This document shows positions 1 through 5,029 of a stretch of DNA of 5,029 nucleotides, one piece after another. The stretch's first letter is position 1. The number at the start of each line of letters is the position of its first letter. The DNA is from an uncultured Bacillota bacterium (lineage in GTDB: Bacteria; Bacillota; Clostridia; Peptostreptococcales; Anaerovoracaceae). Below the pieces are notes generated by a model, which worked only from the letters and a program-made list of their open reading frames with translations, made no database searches and was not told the DNA's origin. The translations under genes and the position numbers were made by a program. The stretch spans positions 1 to 5,029 of the forward strand of contig CAMPBN010000095.1 in the NCBI GenBank assembly GCA_946638265.1, in the 5' to 3' direction.

Positions 1-1
1 G

Positions 2-151
2 CCTGTACTTTGCACGGACAATGCGGCCATGATCGGCTGCGCGGCTTATTATATGTATCAGGCAGGGGAACGGGGCGACCTTTATATGGACGCTGCTGCC
101 AATCTGCCGCTGGGGACAGACGAGGCGGGGCGCCTCCAGGACCTCAGGTAA
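2..151 (+). CDS. tsaD: tRNA N6-adenosine threonylcarbamoyltransferase TsaD, C-terminal end (partial)
   Basis: Only the last 49 codons are inside the window; the gene runs off the left edge and stops at TAA 149-151. TsaD transfers the threonylcarbamoyl group from threonylcarbamoyl-AMP to A37 of ANN-decoding tRNAs, working in the cytoplasm with TsaB and TsaE. The visible part begins PVLCTDNAAMIGCAAYYMY, which matches the family's conserved C-terminal block; the Asp of TDNAAM is a metal ligand in characterised TsaD. The tail AGERGDLYMDAAANLPL is also typical. The ABC-F gene follows 99 nt downstream on the same strand, as in B. subtilis (tsaD then ydiF). The fragment is short, but the motif is distinctive and I am confident of the family. 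Confidence 0.93.
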   Translation, partial: PVLCTDNAAMIGCAAYYMYQAGERGDLYMDAAANLPLGTDEAGRLQDLR

Positions 152-177
152 CCGGGAGCAGGCCGCAGGGGTTTGGA

Positions 178-204
178 TTCGGTGACTGAGAAGAGTTCAC
201 CGGA
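178..204. repeat. Small inverted repeat between tsaD and the ABC-F gene
   Basis: TTCGGTGA at 178-185 can pair with TCACCGGA at 197-204 (8 bp including one G-T pair), with an 11-nt loop. No T-tract follows on either strand, so it is not a convincing intrinsic terminator. It could be a leader or processing structure for the ABC-F transcript, or chance. The rest of this 99-nt gap shows no clear promoter. Confidence 0.3.
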
Positions 205-250
205 ATGTGTATTGGGTGATTAAAACAGAATTTGGATTTGGGAAAGATAA

Positions 251-2278
251 ATGATAATTTTAAGTGCATCGGGAATTACAAAAGAATATGGAACTGATGT
301 GATACTGGAGGACATTTCCTTTCATATCAACGAAGGCGACCGGGTAGGACTGGTGGGAGTTAACGGCGCGGGCAAGACCACACTTTTCAAGATACTTACC
401 GGAGAAATGCCTGCCAGCAGGGGCGATTTTTTTGTTTCATCCGGAAAAGAGATAGGCTATCTCAAGCAGAATGACGCTTTCGACTCGGAAGACACGGTTT
501 TTGTTGCCATCGACAAAATTTTCGAGCCGATTCACGCCATGGAGAGAGAAATTGCAGGCCTTTCGGATGAGGTGGCGGAACGTTCAAAGAACGGCGAAAA
601 CGTGGAAAATCTTCTGCACAGACTGGACGAGCTTCAGCAAAAATACGACCGGGACGGCGGATACAGCTATAAGAGCGAGATAAACGGCGTGCTGGCGGCC
701 ATGGCTTTTGATGAGAGTTTTTACGATAAGAAGATTTCCAGCCTGTCGGGCGGCGAACGCACCAGATTGGCTTTGGCGGCGCTGCTGCTGAAAAAACCGG
801 ACATACTTTTCCTGGATGAGCCGACCAACCATCTGGACATAGGCACATTGAAATGGCTGGAAGGATATCTGAAGAGCTACAAAGGCACAATCTTCGTGGT
901 TTCACACGACAGATATTTTCTGGACCGGACGGTAAACAGGATATTCGAAATTGAAAACCGACGCCTGACCTGCTACGAAGGCGGCTACACGGAATTTGCC
1001 GAGAAAAAGAGAATTTTGCGTGAAGACGCCATGAACCACTACCAGAAGCAGGCGGCTGAGATAAAGCATCAGGAAGAATTGATCGCAAGATACAAGGCGC
1101 GCGGCACGGAAAAACTGGCCAAGAGGGCTGCCAGCCGGGAAAAGCGCCTTTCACACGTGGAGAGGCTGGAAAGGCCGGATGCATTGCCCGGTCGCATGAA
1201 GATTCACTTCAAGCAGAATTTCCAAAGTGGAAACGACGTGCTGCTGGCGGAGGGCCTTTCCAAGGGCTTCGGATACGGAGAGGAAAGAAGAGAACTTTTC
1301 CGGAATGTGGATTTTGACATCAAGCGCGGCGAGCGTATCTGCATCGTGGGTGCTAACGGTATCGGCAAGACCACGCTTTTGAAGATCATCATGGGTGAGC
1401 TTCAGGCGGACGGCGGATACCTGAAAGTGGGACATAATGTGGAATTCGGATATTACGACCAGGGACAGCTGCTTTTGAATGCTTCCAACACTGTGCTGGA
1501 AGAGCTGAAGGAGTCTTATCGCCTCTATACGGACACGGAAATGCGCTCTATACTGGGAAGATTCCTTTTCCGCGGAGACGATGTGTTTCTGCCTATTTCG
1601 TCGCTCAGCGGCGGCGAGAAGGCCAAGCTTTCACTGGCAAAGCTGATGCTGGCGGGAGCCAATACGTTGGTGCTGGACGAGCCGACCAACCATTTGGACA
1701 TTGAGTCCAAGGAAGTCTTTGAAGATGCGCTTCGGGATTTTCCGGGCACCGTCATCGTGGTTTCGCATGACAGATATTTTCTTTCGCGAATTCCGGACAG
1801 AATATTGGAACTGGCGCCGAATGGGATGACAAACTATCTGGGCGCTTACGAATATTATCTGGAAAAAAAGCAGGGAGAGATAGAGTCGGGAAAACAGTAT
1901 ATGCAGGAGCTGAAAAGCATGCACGGCGGACGCGGAGCGGATGCGGCTGCGGGAGAGACCGGCGAAACGGCGGGGAATTGCGTAAAAGCGGCGGATGATG
2001 CAGCGGGTGAGCCTTACGCGAAAACTCTCAGCTCGGCAGAGGAACGCAGGCTGAAGAAAGAGCAGCAGATGCTGGCAAGGCGCAAAGAAAGGGAAAATCA
2101 GAAGCTTGAAGAGGAAATTGCGGCTTTGGAGAATGAAATCAAATCCCTGGAGGAAAAGATGTGCCTGCCCGAAAATCTCACCGACCATCAGTTCCTGGCG
2201 GAGTGCCAGCAGAGGGTGGAGGCAGCTAAAACAGAGCTTTCTGAGAAGTACGACCGCTGGATGGAAATGCAGGAATAA
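251..2278 (+). CDS. ABC-F family ATPase, YdiF-like ribosome-associated protein
   Basis: A 675-residue soluble ABC-F protein: two ATP-binding cassettes in one chain and no membrane segments. Members bind the ribosomal E site and help stalled or idle ribosomes; some give antibiotic resistance, but nothing here marks this one as a resistance type. Cassette 1 has Walker A at 36-43, LSGGE at 165-169, Walker B with DE at 189-190 and switch His219. Cassette 2 has Walker A at 367-374, LSGGE at 452-456, DE at 476-477 and His506. Cassette 1 has about 44 extra residues between Walker A and signature, the expected arm (roughly 91-135). The charged interdomain linker spans about 258-308. A low-complexity Ala/Gly-rich stretch (about 557-590) precedes a charged coiled-coil tail (about 593-672). 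The start is supported by a modest GGGAAAG upstream and by the usual N-terminal sequence. The position after tsaD, with rex further on, points to the YdiF group rather than EttA; the exact subfamily is inferred. Confidence 0.93.
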   Translation: MIILSASGITKEYGTDVILEDISFHINEGDRVGLVGVNGAGKTTLFKILTGEMPASRGDFFVSSGKEIGYLKQNDAFDSEDTVFVAIDKIFEPIHAMEREIAGLSDEVAERSKNGENVENLLHRLDELQQKYDRDGGYSYKSEINGVLAAMAFDESFYDKKISSLSGGERTRLALAALLLKKPDILFLDEPTNHLDIGTLKWLEGYLKSYKGTIFVVSHDRYFLDRTVNRIFEIENRRLTCYEGGYTEFAEKKRILREDAMNHYQKQAAEIKHQEELIARYKARGTEKLAKRAASREKRLSHVERLERPDALPGRMKIHFKQNFQSGNDVLLAEGLSKGFGYGEERRELFRNVDFDIKRGERICIVGANGIGKTTLLKIIMGELQADGGYLKVGHNVEFGYYDQGQLLLNASNTVLEELKESYRLYTDTEMRSILGRFLFRGDDVFLPISSLSGGEKAKLSLAKLMLAGANTLVLDEPTNHLDIESKEVFEDALRDFPGTVIVVSHDRYFLSRIPDRILELAPNGMTNYLGAYEYYLEKKQGEIESGKQYMQELKSMHGGRGADAAAGETGETAGNCVKAADDAAGEPYAKTLSSAEERRLKKEQQMLARRKERENQKLEEEIAALENEIKSLEEKMCLPENLTDHQFLAECQQRVEAAKTELSEKYDRWMEMQE

Positions 2279-2291
2279 AGAATTTTCAATT

Positions 2292-2357
2292 TCTGCTTGC
2301 ATAAGGCATATCAGGTATATATAATAATAACGAATCTAAAAGCAGATAATTTTTTTT
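2292..2357 (+). terminator. Possible weak terminator after the ABC-F gene (long-loop inverted repeat plus T-tract)
   Basis: TCTGCTT at 2292-2298 is the exact complement of AAGCAGA at 2340-2346, followed by TAA and a run of eight T (2350-2357). The stem is short and the 41-nt AT-rich loop is long, so intrinsic termination would be weak. The repeat encloses the proposed acpP promoter, so only transcripts coming from the ABC-F gene could form the stem. Confidence 0.27.
2297..2325 (+). promoter_or_regulatory. Predicted sigma-A-type promoter for acpP-rex
   Basis: A perfect -10 hexamer TATAAT lies at 2320-2325, with TTGCAT at 2297-2302 as a poor -35 (only TTG matches) and a 17-nt spacer. Transcription would begin near 2332, giving a leader of about 48 nt before the acpP ATG. 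The region is very AT-rich, so a chance -10 is possible, but a separate promoter fits a highly expressed ACP gene. Confidence 0.5.
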
Positions 2358-2365
2358 AACATATT

Positions 2366-2373
2366 AGGAGGGG
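2366..2373 (+). promoter_or_regulatory. Strong Shine-Dalgarno of acpP
   Basis: AGGAGGGG lies 6 nt before ATG 2380 and fixes the acpP start. It is much stronger than the site before the ABC-F gene, in line with high ACP production. Confidence 0.85.
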
Positions 2374-2379
2374 ATTACA

Positions 2380-2607
2380 ATGGTTTTTGACAAGATCAAA
2401 GAAATCATTATGGAACAGATTAGTGTTGATGAGGATGCCATCACGATGGATACACATCTTATGAGAGATCTCGAAGCAGACTCCCTGGATGCAGTGGAGA
2501 TTATCATGGCTATCGAAGACGAGTACGACATTGAAGTGCCGGACGAAGAAGCTGAAAAGTTCCAGAGTGTGGGAGATCTGGTAAGATACGTGGAAGAACA
2601 CATCTAG
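2380..2607 (+). CDS. acpP: Acyl carrier protein
   Basis: A 75-residue acidic protein that carries growing acyl chains on a 4'-phosphopantetheine arm during type II fatty acid synthesis in the cytoplasm. The attachment site is Ser35 in the motif ADSLD (33-37); the following helix, AVEIIMAIEDEYDIEVPDEE, is the classic partner-recognition helix II. Length matches the family (about 75-80 residues). Residue 32, just before ADSLD, is Glu where many ACPs have Gly. The gene stands apart from any fab genes visible here and lies between an ABC-F gene and rex; rex starts 35 nt downstream, so the two are probably cotranscribed. A second, pathway-specific ACP cannot be excluded, but the sequence looks like the housekeeping form. 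Confidence 0.93.
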   Translation: MVFDKIKEIIMEQISVDEDAITMDTHLMRDLEADSLDAVEIIMAIEDEYDIEVPDEEAEKFQSVGDLVRYVEEHI

Positions 2608-2642
2608 GGCGAACTTAGCCGGCAGACAGGAAGGGTAGACAA

Positions 2643-3299
2643 ATGAAAGACAATGCAAAGATTTCAAACGCAGTAATCAAAAGACTTCCGCGTTACAGAA
2701 GATATCTGAAAGAGCTGAACAAAAAAGGCGTGGATAAGATTTCTTCCAACGAGCTGGCCGGACTTATCGGATATACCGCATCCCAGATCAGACAGGATTT
2801 GAACAATTTCGGAGGGTTTGGTCAGCAGGGATACGGCTACAATGTAGAAGGGCTCTACAATGAAATCAGCGCAATTCTCGGCTTGGACAGAGAGTACAAA
2901 ATGGTCATCGTAGGCGCGGGCAATCTGGGTCAGGCGCTGGCCAATTACACTCACTACTACAGAGCGGGCTTTGTGGTAAAGGCTTTGTTCGATGTGAATC
3001 CGAGACTGGTGGGATTGCGTATCAACGATATCGACGTGCGAGACGCAGAAGATCTGGTGGAATATGTGGAAGAAAATCAGATAGATCTGGGTATCATCTG
3101 TACCACCAAGGACAGCGCGCAGGAGATTGCAGATAAGCTTTGCTTTGCGGGAATCAAGGGCATTTGGAATTTCGCCCAGGTGGATTTGGAGATTCCAAGC
3201 CATGTGGCTATCGAAAACGTGCACCTCAGTGACTCGCTGTATACGCTGGCATACAAAATTTCCTGCGATCAGGGCAAGAAGAAGCCTGCAGACAAGTAA
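2643..3299 (+). CDS. rex: Redox-sensing transcriptional repressor Rex
   Basis: A 218-residue Rex protein, near the usual 205-220. Rex is a cytoplasmic homodimer that represses fermentation and respiration genes when NADH is low relative to NAD+ and leaves DNA when NADH binds. The N-terminal winged helix (about 1-80) starts with ISNAVIKRLPRYRRYL and contains the recognition region TASQIRQDLNNFGGFG (45-60) and YGYNV. The Rossmann fold starts near residue 85, with the dinucleotide-binding GAGNLG at 91-96. The C-terminal helix (LSDSLYTLAYKI) is the element swapped between subunits in known structures. ATG 2643 has AGGAAGGG at 2628-2635 with 7 nt spacing. It follows acpP by 35 nt and ends before a hairpin terminator. 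I found no full Rex operator in the window, so autoregulation is not supported. Confidence 0.95.
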   Translation: MKDNAKISNAVIKRLPRYRRYLKELNKKGVDKISSNELAGLIGYTASQIRQDLNNFGGFGQQGYGYNVEGLYNEISAILGLDREYKMVIVGAGNLGQALANYTHYYRAGFVVKALFDVNPRLVGLRINDIDVRDAEDLVEYVEENQIDLGIICTTKDSAQEIADKLCFAGIKGIWNFAQVDLEIPSHVAIENVHLSDSLYTLAYKISCDQGKKKPADK

Positions 3300-3318
3300 A
3301 ATTGAATTTTGGCAAATA

Positions 3319-3350
3319 AATAACCGTTTCATTTTCATGAAACGGTTATT
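3319..3350. terminator. Bidirectional hairpin terminator between rex and ferredoxin
   Basis: A perfect 14-bp stem (3319-3332 with 3337-3350) closes a TTTC tetraloop; the core is AACCGTTTCA / TGAAACGGTT. It lies 19 nt after the rex stop and 25 nt past the stop of the convergent ferredoxin gene. The stem ends in A/T-rich arms and the flanks are AT-rich on both sides, though without a long pure T-tract. Placement and symmetry suggest it ends both transcripts. Confidence 0.8.
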
Positions 3351-3375
3351 AAATATTCATTATTCTTGAATACGA

Positions 3376-3549
3376 TTATGCTTCAGCCGGAGCGTCTACA
3401 GGGCAGTTGCCTGCGCAAGCACCACAGTCGATGCACTTTTCAGCGTCGATTACGTAAGCGTCAGCGCCTTCAGTGATAGCTTCTACAGGGCAATCTGCAG
3501 CGCAAGCACCACAGCTGATGCACTTTTCAGCGTCAATTTTGTAAGCCAT
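3376..3549 (-). CDS. 2[4Fe-4S] clostridial-type ferredoxin
   Basis: A 57-residue soluble electron carrier that shuttles low-potential electrons, for example between pyruvate:ferredoxin oxidoreductase, hydrogenase or Rnf-type enzymes (partners inferred from the family, not visible here). Two CxxCxxCxxxCP motifs hold the clusters: Cys10, 13, 16, 20 and Cys39, 42, 45, 49. The halves are near copies (IDAEKCISCGACAADCPV and IDAEKCIDCGACAGNCPV). I start at ATG 3547-3549 (MAYKID) because AAGGAGGT lies 7 nt upstream. The longer reading frame from 3567 would translate that Shine-Dalgarno as Lys-Glu-Val and is surely wrong. The gene is monocistronic: its own promoter at 3591-3619 and a hairpin terminator after it, converging on rex. 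Length is typical for the family. Confidence 0.96.
   Translation of the reverse strand: MAYKIDAEKCISCGACAADCPVEAITEGADAYVIDAEKCIDCGACAGNCPVDAPAEA
3392..3547. repeat. Internal direct repeat in the ferredoxin gene
   Basis: Two 69-nt copies, 3392-3460 and 3479-3547, lie 87 nt (29 codons) apart and agree at about 57 of 69 positions by eye. They encode the two cluster-binding halves. The ancient duplication of this family is well known; here the similarity is still clear at DNA level, including an identical 18-nt block at 3430-3447 and 3517-3534. Confidence 0.8.
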
Positions 3550-3556
3550 AATGAAA

Positions 3557-3564
3557 ACCTCCTT
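3557..3564 (-). promoter_or_regulatory. Ferredoxin Shine-Dalgarno that decides the start
   Basis: Read on the minus strand this is AAGGAGGT, 7 nt before the ATG at 3547-3549. An in-frame upstream ATG (3565-3567) directly abuts it and has no site of its own, so the shorter 57-residue product is correct. Confidence 0.9.
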
Positions 3565-3590
3565 CATAAAATCTTTTTAACGACACCACT

Positions 3591-3619
3591 ATTATATCAG
3601 TGAAAAACGGAGATGTAAA
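3591..3619 (-). promoter_or_regulatory. Strong sigma-A-type promoter of the ferredoxin gene
   Basis: On the minus strand: -35 TTTACA (3614-3619, five of six matches), a 17-nt spacer, then -10 TATAAT (3591-3596, perfect). Transcription would start near 3584, leaving a leader of roughly 35 nt. The -35 box lies just before the ATG of the divergent gene at 3621 and next to its GGAG (3609-3612), so the two genes share this DNA. Confidence 0.8.
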
Positions 3620-3620
3620 G

Positions 3621-4424
3621 ATGAAAGTTTATGCTTTAGTAGGCAAGAGTGGTACGGGGAAAAGCTTTCAGGCCATGAACCTGTGCCGTCAAATGAATAT
3701 CGAAACCATCATCGATGACGGTCTTTTTATCTCGGGCAGCAATGTTGTGGCCGGAATTTCGGCCAAGCGGCAAAAGACCAAAATCGGTGCCATCAAGACA
3801 GCTCTTTTCACAGATGAAAAACACAGAGAAAACGTGAGGGCAGCCATCGCGAAAGCGGCTCCTGCCAGCATTCTGCTGCTGGGGACGTCGGACAGAATGG
3901 TGGAGCAGATCGGGCAGGCGATCGGCGTGGGCGCCCCGGAAGAGATAATACATATCGAGGATATAACCACGGAAGAGGAGAGGGGCATAGCCCGCAGGAG
4001 CCGCAAGGAACTGGGCAAGCACGTAATCCCGGTGGCTACCTTTCAAATCAAAAAAGATTTTTCGGGATATTTTATGGATACGCTCAAAAATCTGGTGGGA
4101 AGAGGGTCTAAAGAGGTTCACGGCGAAAAGACCGTGGTGCGCCCCACCTACAGCTATCTGGGAGACTATGAAATCGCAGAGGATGTTGTGGAAGACTTGG
4201 TGCGCTATTGTGCGCGCAATATCCCGGAAGTTCAGCAGGTGGGCAGAGTCGGCGTGAAGGAAACGGATACAGGAGTGGTAATCATGTTGAATGCCGTATT
4301 CAAATACGGTGTTTCGGTGCCACAGGCAGGCAGGCGTCTGCAGCAGAAGATTGGCTCGCGTGTAGCGCTGATGACAGCTTTTAATATCGATGAAGTGAAT
4401 ATTAATATCAAACTTGCAAAATGA
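3621..4424 (+). CDS. P-loop ATPase-like protein with C-terminal Asp23/Gls24-like domain
   Basis: A 267-residue soluble protein of unknown function. The N-terminal part (1 to about 165) begins with a clear Walker A, GKSGTGKS at 8-15, then IIDDGLFISG (30-39) and a hydrophobic strand ILLLGTSD (84-91) that could supply Walker B-like residues. I cannot assign this domain to a named P-loop family. The C-terminal part (about 171-264) resembles Asp23/Gls24 (DUF322): a YEIAEDVVEDLVRYCA helix, then IPEVQQVGRVGV, a TGVVIMLNAVFKYGVSVPQ strand region and a final VNINIKL strand. Asp23-type proteins in other Firmicutes are linked to cell-envelope stress. There is no signal peptide or membrane segment. I choose ATG 3621 over a GTG at 3600 because GGAG (3609-3612) lies 8 nt before it and MKVYALVGKSG is a natural P-loop strand start. 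Its stop overlaps the next gene's start. The Asp23 call is by pattern memory, not a search. Confidence 0.72.
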   Translation: MKVYALVGKSGTGKSFQAMNLCRQMNIETIIDDGLFISGSNVVAGISAKRQKTKIGAIKTALFTDEKHRENVRAAIAKAAPASILLLGTSDRMVEQIGQAIGVGAPEEIIHIEDITTEEERGIARRSRKELGKHVIPVATFQIKKDFSGYFMDTLKNLVGRGSKEVHGEKTVVRPTYSYLGDYEIAEDVVEDLVRYCARNIPEVQQVGRVGVKETDTGVVIMLNAVFKYGVSVPQAGRRLQQKIGSRVALMTAFNIDEVNINIKLAK

Positions 4425-5029
4425 TAAAAGAATATATTTTTGAGAACGTAAAGGATTTTAATCTCCGTCATATTTTCGAATGCGGACAATGCTTCAGATG
4501 GAACAGGCAGCCGGACGGCAGCTATTCCGGCCAGGCATGGGGACGCCCTGCGAACGTTAGTATGGACGGTAGCCGGGTGCGGGTGCGCGCTTTGGAAAAA
4601 GACGGAGAAAACGGAGAAAATTTCTGGCGCGAATATTTCGATCTGGACAGGGACTATGGCAGTATCAAGAGGATATTGGGCGAAAAGGATCCGGTGGTGG
4701 CGGAAGCCATCAAAAGCGGTGAGGGGATCCGTATATTGCACCAGGAACCCTGGGAAACCATAGTTTCGTTTATCATATCGTCTAATAACAATATACCGCG
4801 GATCAAAGGCTGCATCGAGCGTCTGGCCGGCCTCTGCGGTACTTTTTGCGGGGAATTTGAGGGCAAAGCCGTGTACAATGTCCCTGCGGCGGAAGTGCTG
4901 GCAAAAATGGAACCCGGCGACCTGGCTCCGGCCGGCCTGGGCTACCGGGCAGCCTACCTGGTGAAGACCGCAAGGCAGGTGATTGTTTCCGGGGACAGTT
5001 TCCCGCCATTGCGAAGCCTCGCCGGTGTG
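4421..5029 (+). CDS. 8-oxoguanine DNA glycosylase, OGG1 type (partial, 3' end cut)
   Basis: The first 203 codons of an OGG1-family bifunctional DNA glycosylase/AP lyase, which removes 8-oxoguanine paired with C. The frame stays open to the window edge. The N-terminal TBP-like domain carries FNLRHIFECGQCFRW (13-27), the family's GQxFRW signature; Gly22 matches the glycine that contacts 8-oxoguanine in human OGG1. Then come LHQEPWETIVSFIISSNNNIPRI, with the paired-strand Asn residues (122-124) and Arg127, and GLGYRAAYL (172-180). The helix-hairpin-helix with the catalytic Lys and Asp should follow just past the end, which is where LAGV stops. ATG 4421 overlaps the previous TGA (ATGA), and no Shine-Dalgarno is visible before it, so translation is probably coupled to the upstream gene. 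Without the catalytic residues activity cannot be confirmed, but the family is clear. Confidence 0.9.
   Translation, partial: MIKEYIFENVKDFNLRHIFECGQCFRWNRQPDGSYSGQAWGRPANVSMDGSRVRVRALEKDGENGENFWREYFDLDRDYGSIKRILGEKDPVVAEAIKSGEGIRILHQEPWETIVSFIISSNNNIPRIKGCIERLAGLCGTFCGEFEGKAVYNVPAAEVLAKMEPGDLAPAGLGYRAAYLVKTARQVIVSGDSFPPLRSLAGV

Noticed and set aside
462..1184. Long minus-strand open frame of 240 codons inside the ABC-F gene
   Set aside because: It is antisense to a strongly supported gene, has a Pro/Arg/Ser/Cys-rich shadow composition, and has no recognisable motif.
251..2278. Antibiotic-resistance ABC-F (ribosomal protection) assignment
   Set aside because: The neighbours and the arm/tail layout fit the housekeeping YdiF-like group, and nothing in the interdomain linker can be tied by eye to a resistance class.
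1631..2302. Minus-strand open frame of 223 codons across the ABC-F 3' end
   Set aside because: It is the shadow of the second cassette and coiled coil. The protein has no recognisable domain and no supported promoter.
2664..3338. Minus-strand open frame of 224 codons opposite rex
   Set aside because: It is antisense to a confident rex gene and its start lies in the terminator hairpin.
3555..3590. Possible Rex operator near the ferredoxin promoter (minus-strand TCGTTAA)
   Set aside because: One half resembles the TTGTTAA half-site, but the other half after the spacer does not match TTAACAA. The TTTAACA before acpP (2355-2361) is likewise only a half-site.
3600..3620. GTG start at 3600 for the P-loop/Asp23 gene
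   Set aside because: No Shine-Dalgarno at good spacing precedes it. ATG 3621 has GGAG 8 nt upstream and begins the P-loop strand directly.
4232..4741. Minus-strand open frame of 169 codons over the Asp23/OGG junction
   Set aside because: It overlaps two supported plus-strand genes and shows no family motif.

Overview
The window looks like ordinary chromosomal housekeeping DNA from an anaerobic, low-to-moderate GC Firmicute of the class Clostridia. The support is strong AGGAGG-type ribosome binding sites, a clostridial 2[4Fe-4S] ferredoxin, a Rex repressor, an Asp23/Gls24-type protein and a Clostridia-style OGG1-like glycosylase. The exact genus cannot be read from the sequence. I see no phage or insertion-sequence genes, tRNA, rRNA, CRISPR array or toxin-antitoxin pair.

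Left block, plus strand (1-3299): the last 49 codons of tsaD (tRNA t6A synthesis), an ABC-F ATPase resembling B. subtilis YdiF, a small acyl carrier protein gene (acpP) and the redox repressor gene rex. From memory, B. subtilis has tsaD, ydiF and rex in the same order, with moaC between ydiF and rex; here acpP lies between them. acpP has its own promoter-like sequence and a strong Shine-Dalgarno, and rex follows after 35 nt, so the two are probably cotranscribed.

Middle (3300-3620): a perfect 14-bp hairpin at 3319-3350 separates rex from a convergent 57-residue ferredoxin gene on the minus strand and probably serves both as terminator. The ferredoxin promoter is close to consensus (TTTACA, 17 nt, TATAAT). 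It lies across the ribosome binding region of the divergent plus-strand gene that follows.

Right block, plus strand (3621-5029): a 267-residue protein joining an N-terminal P-loop domain to a C-terminal Asp23/Gls24-like domain, then, in an ATGA stop/start overlap, the first 203 codons of an OGG1-type 8-oxoguanine DNA glycosylase cut by the window end. The overlap suggests translational coupling.

Together the genes cover translation (TsaD, ABC-F), lipid synthesis (ACP), NADH/NAD+ sensing (Rex), electron transfer (ferredoxin) and oxidative DNA repair (OGG). The least understood protein is the P-loop/Asp23 fusion. Nothing here proves a new multi-gene system.
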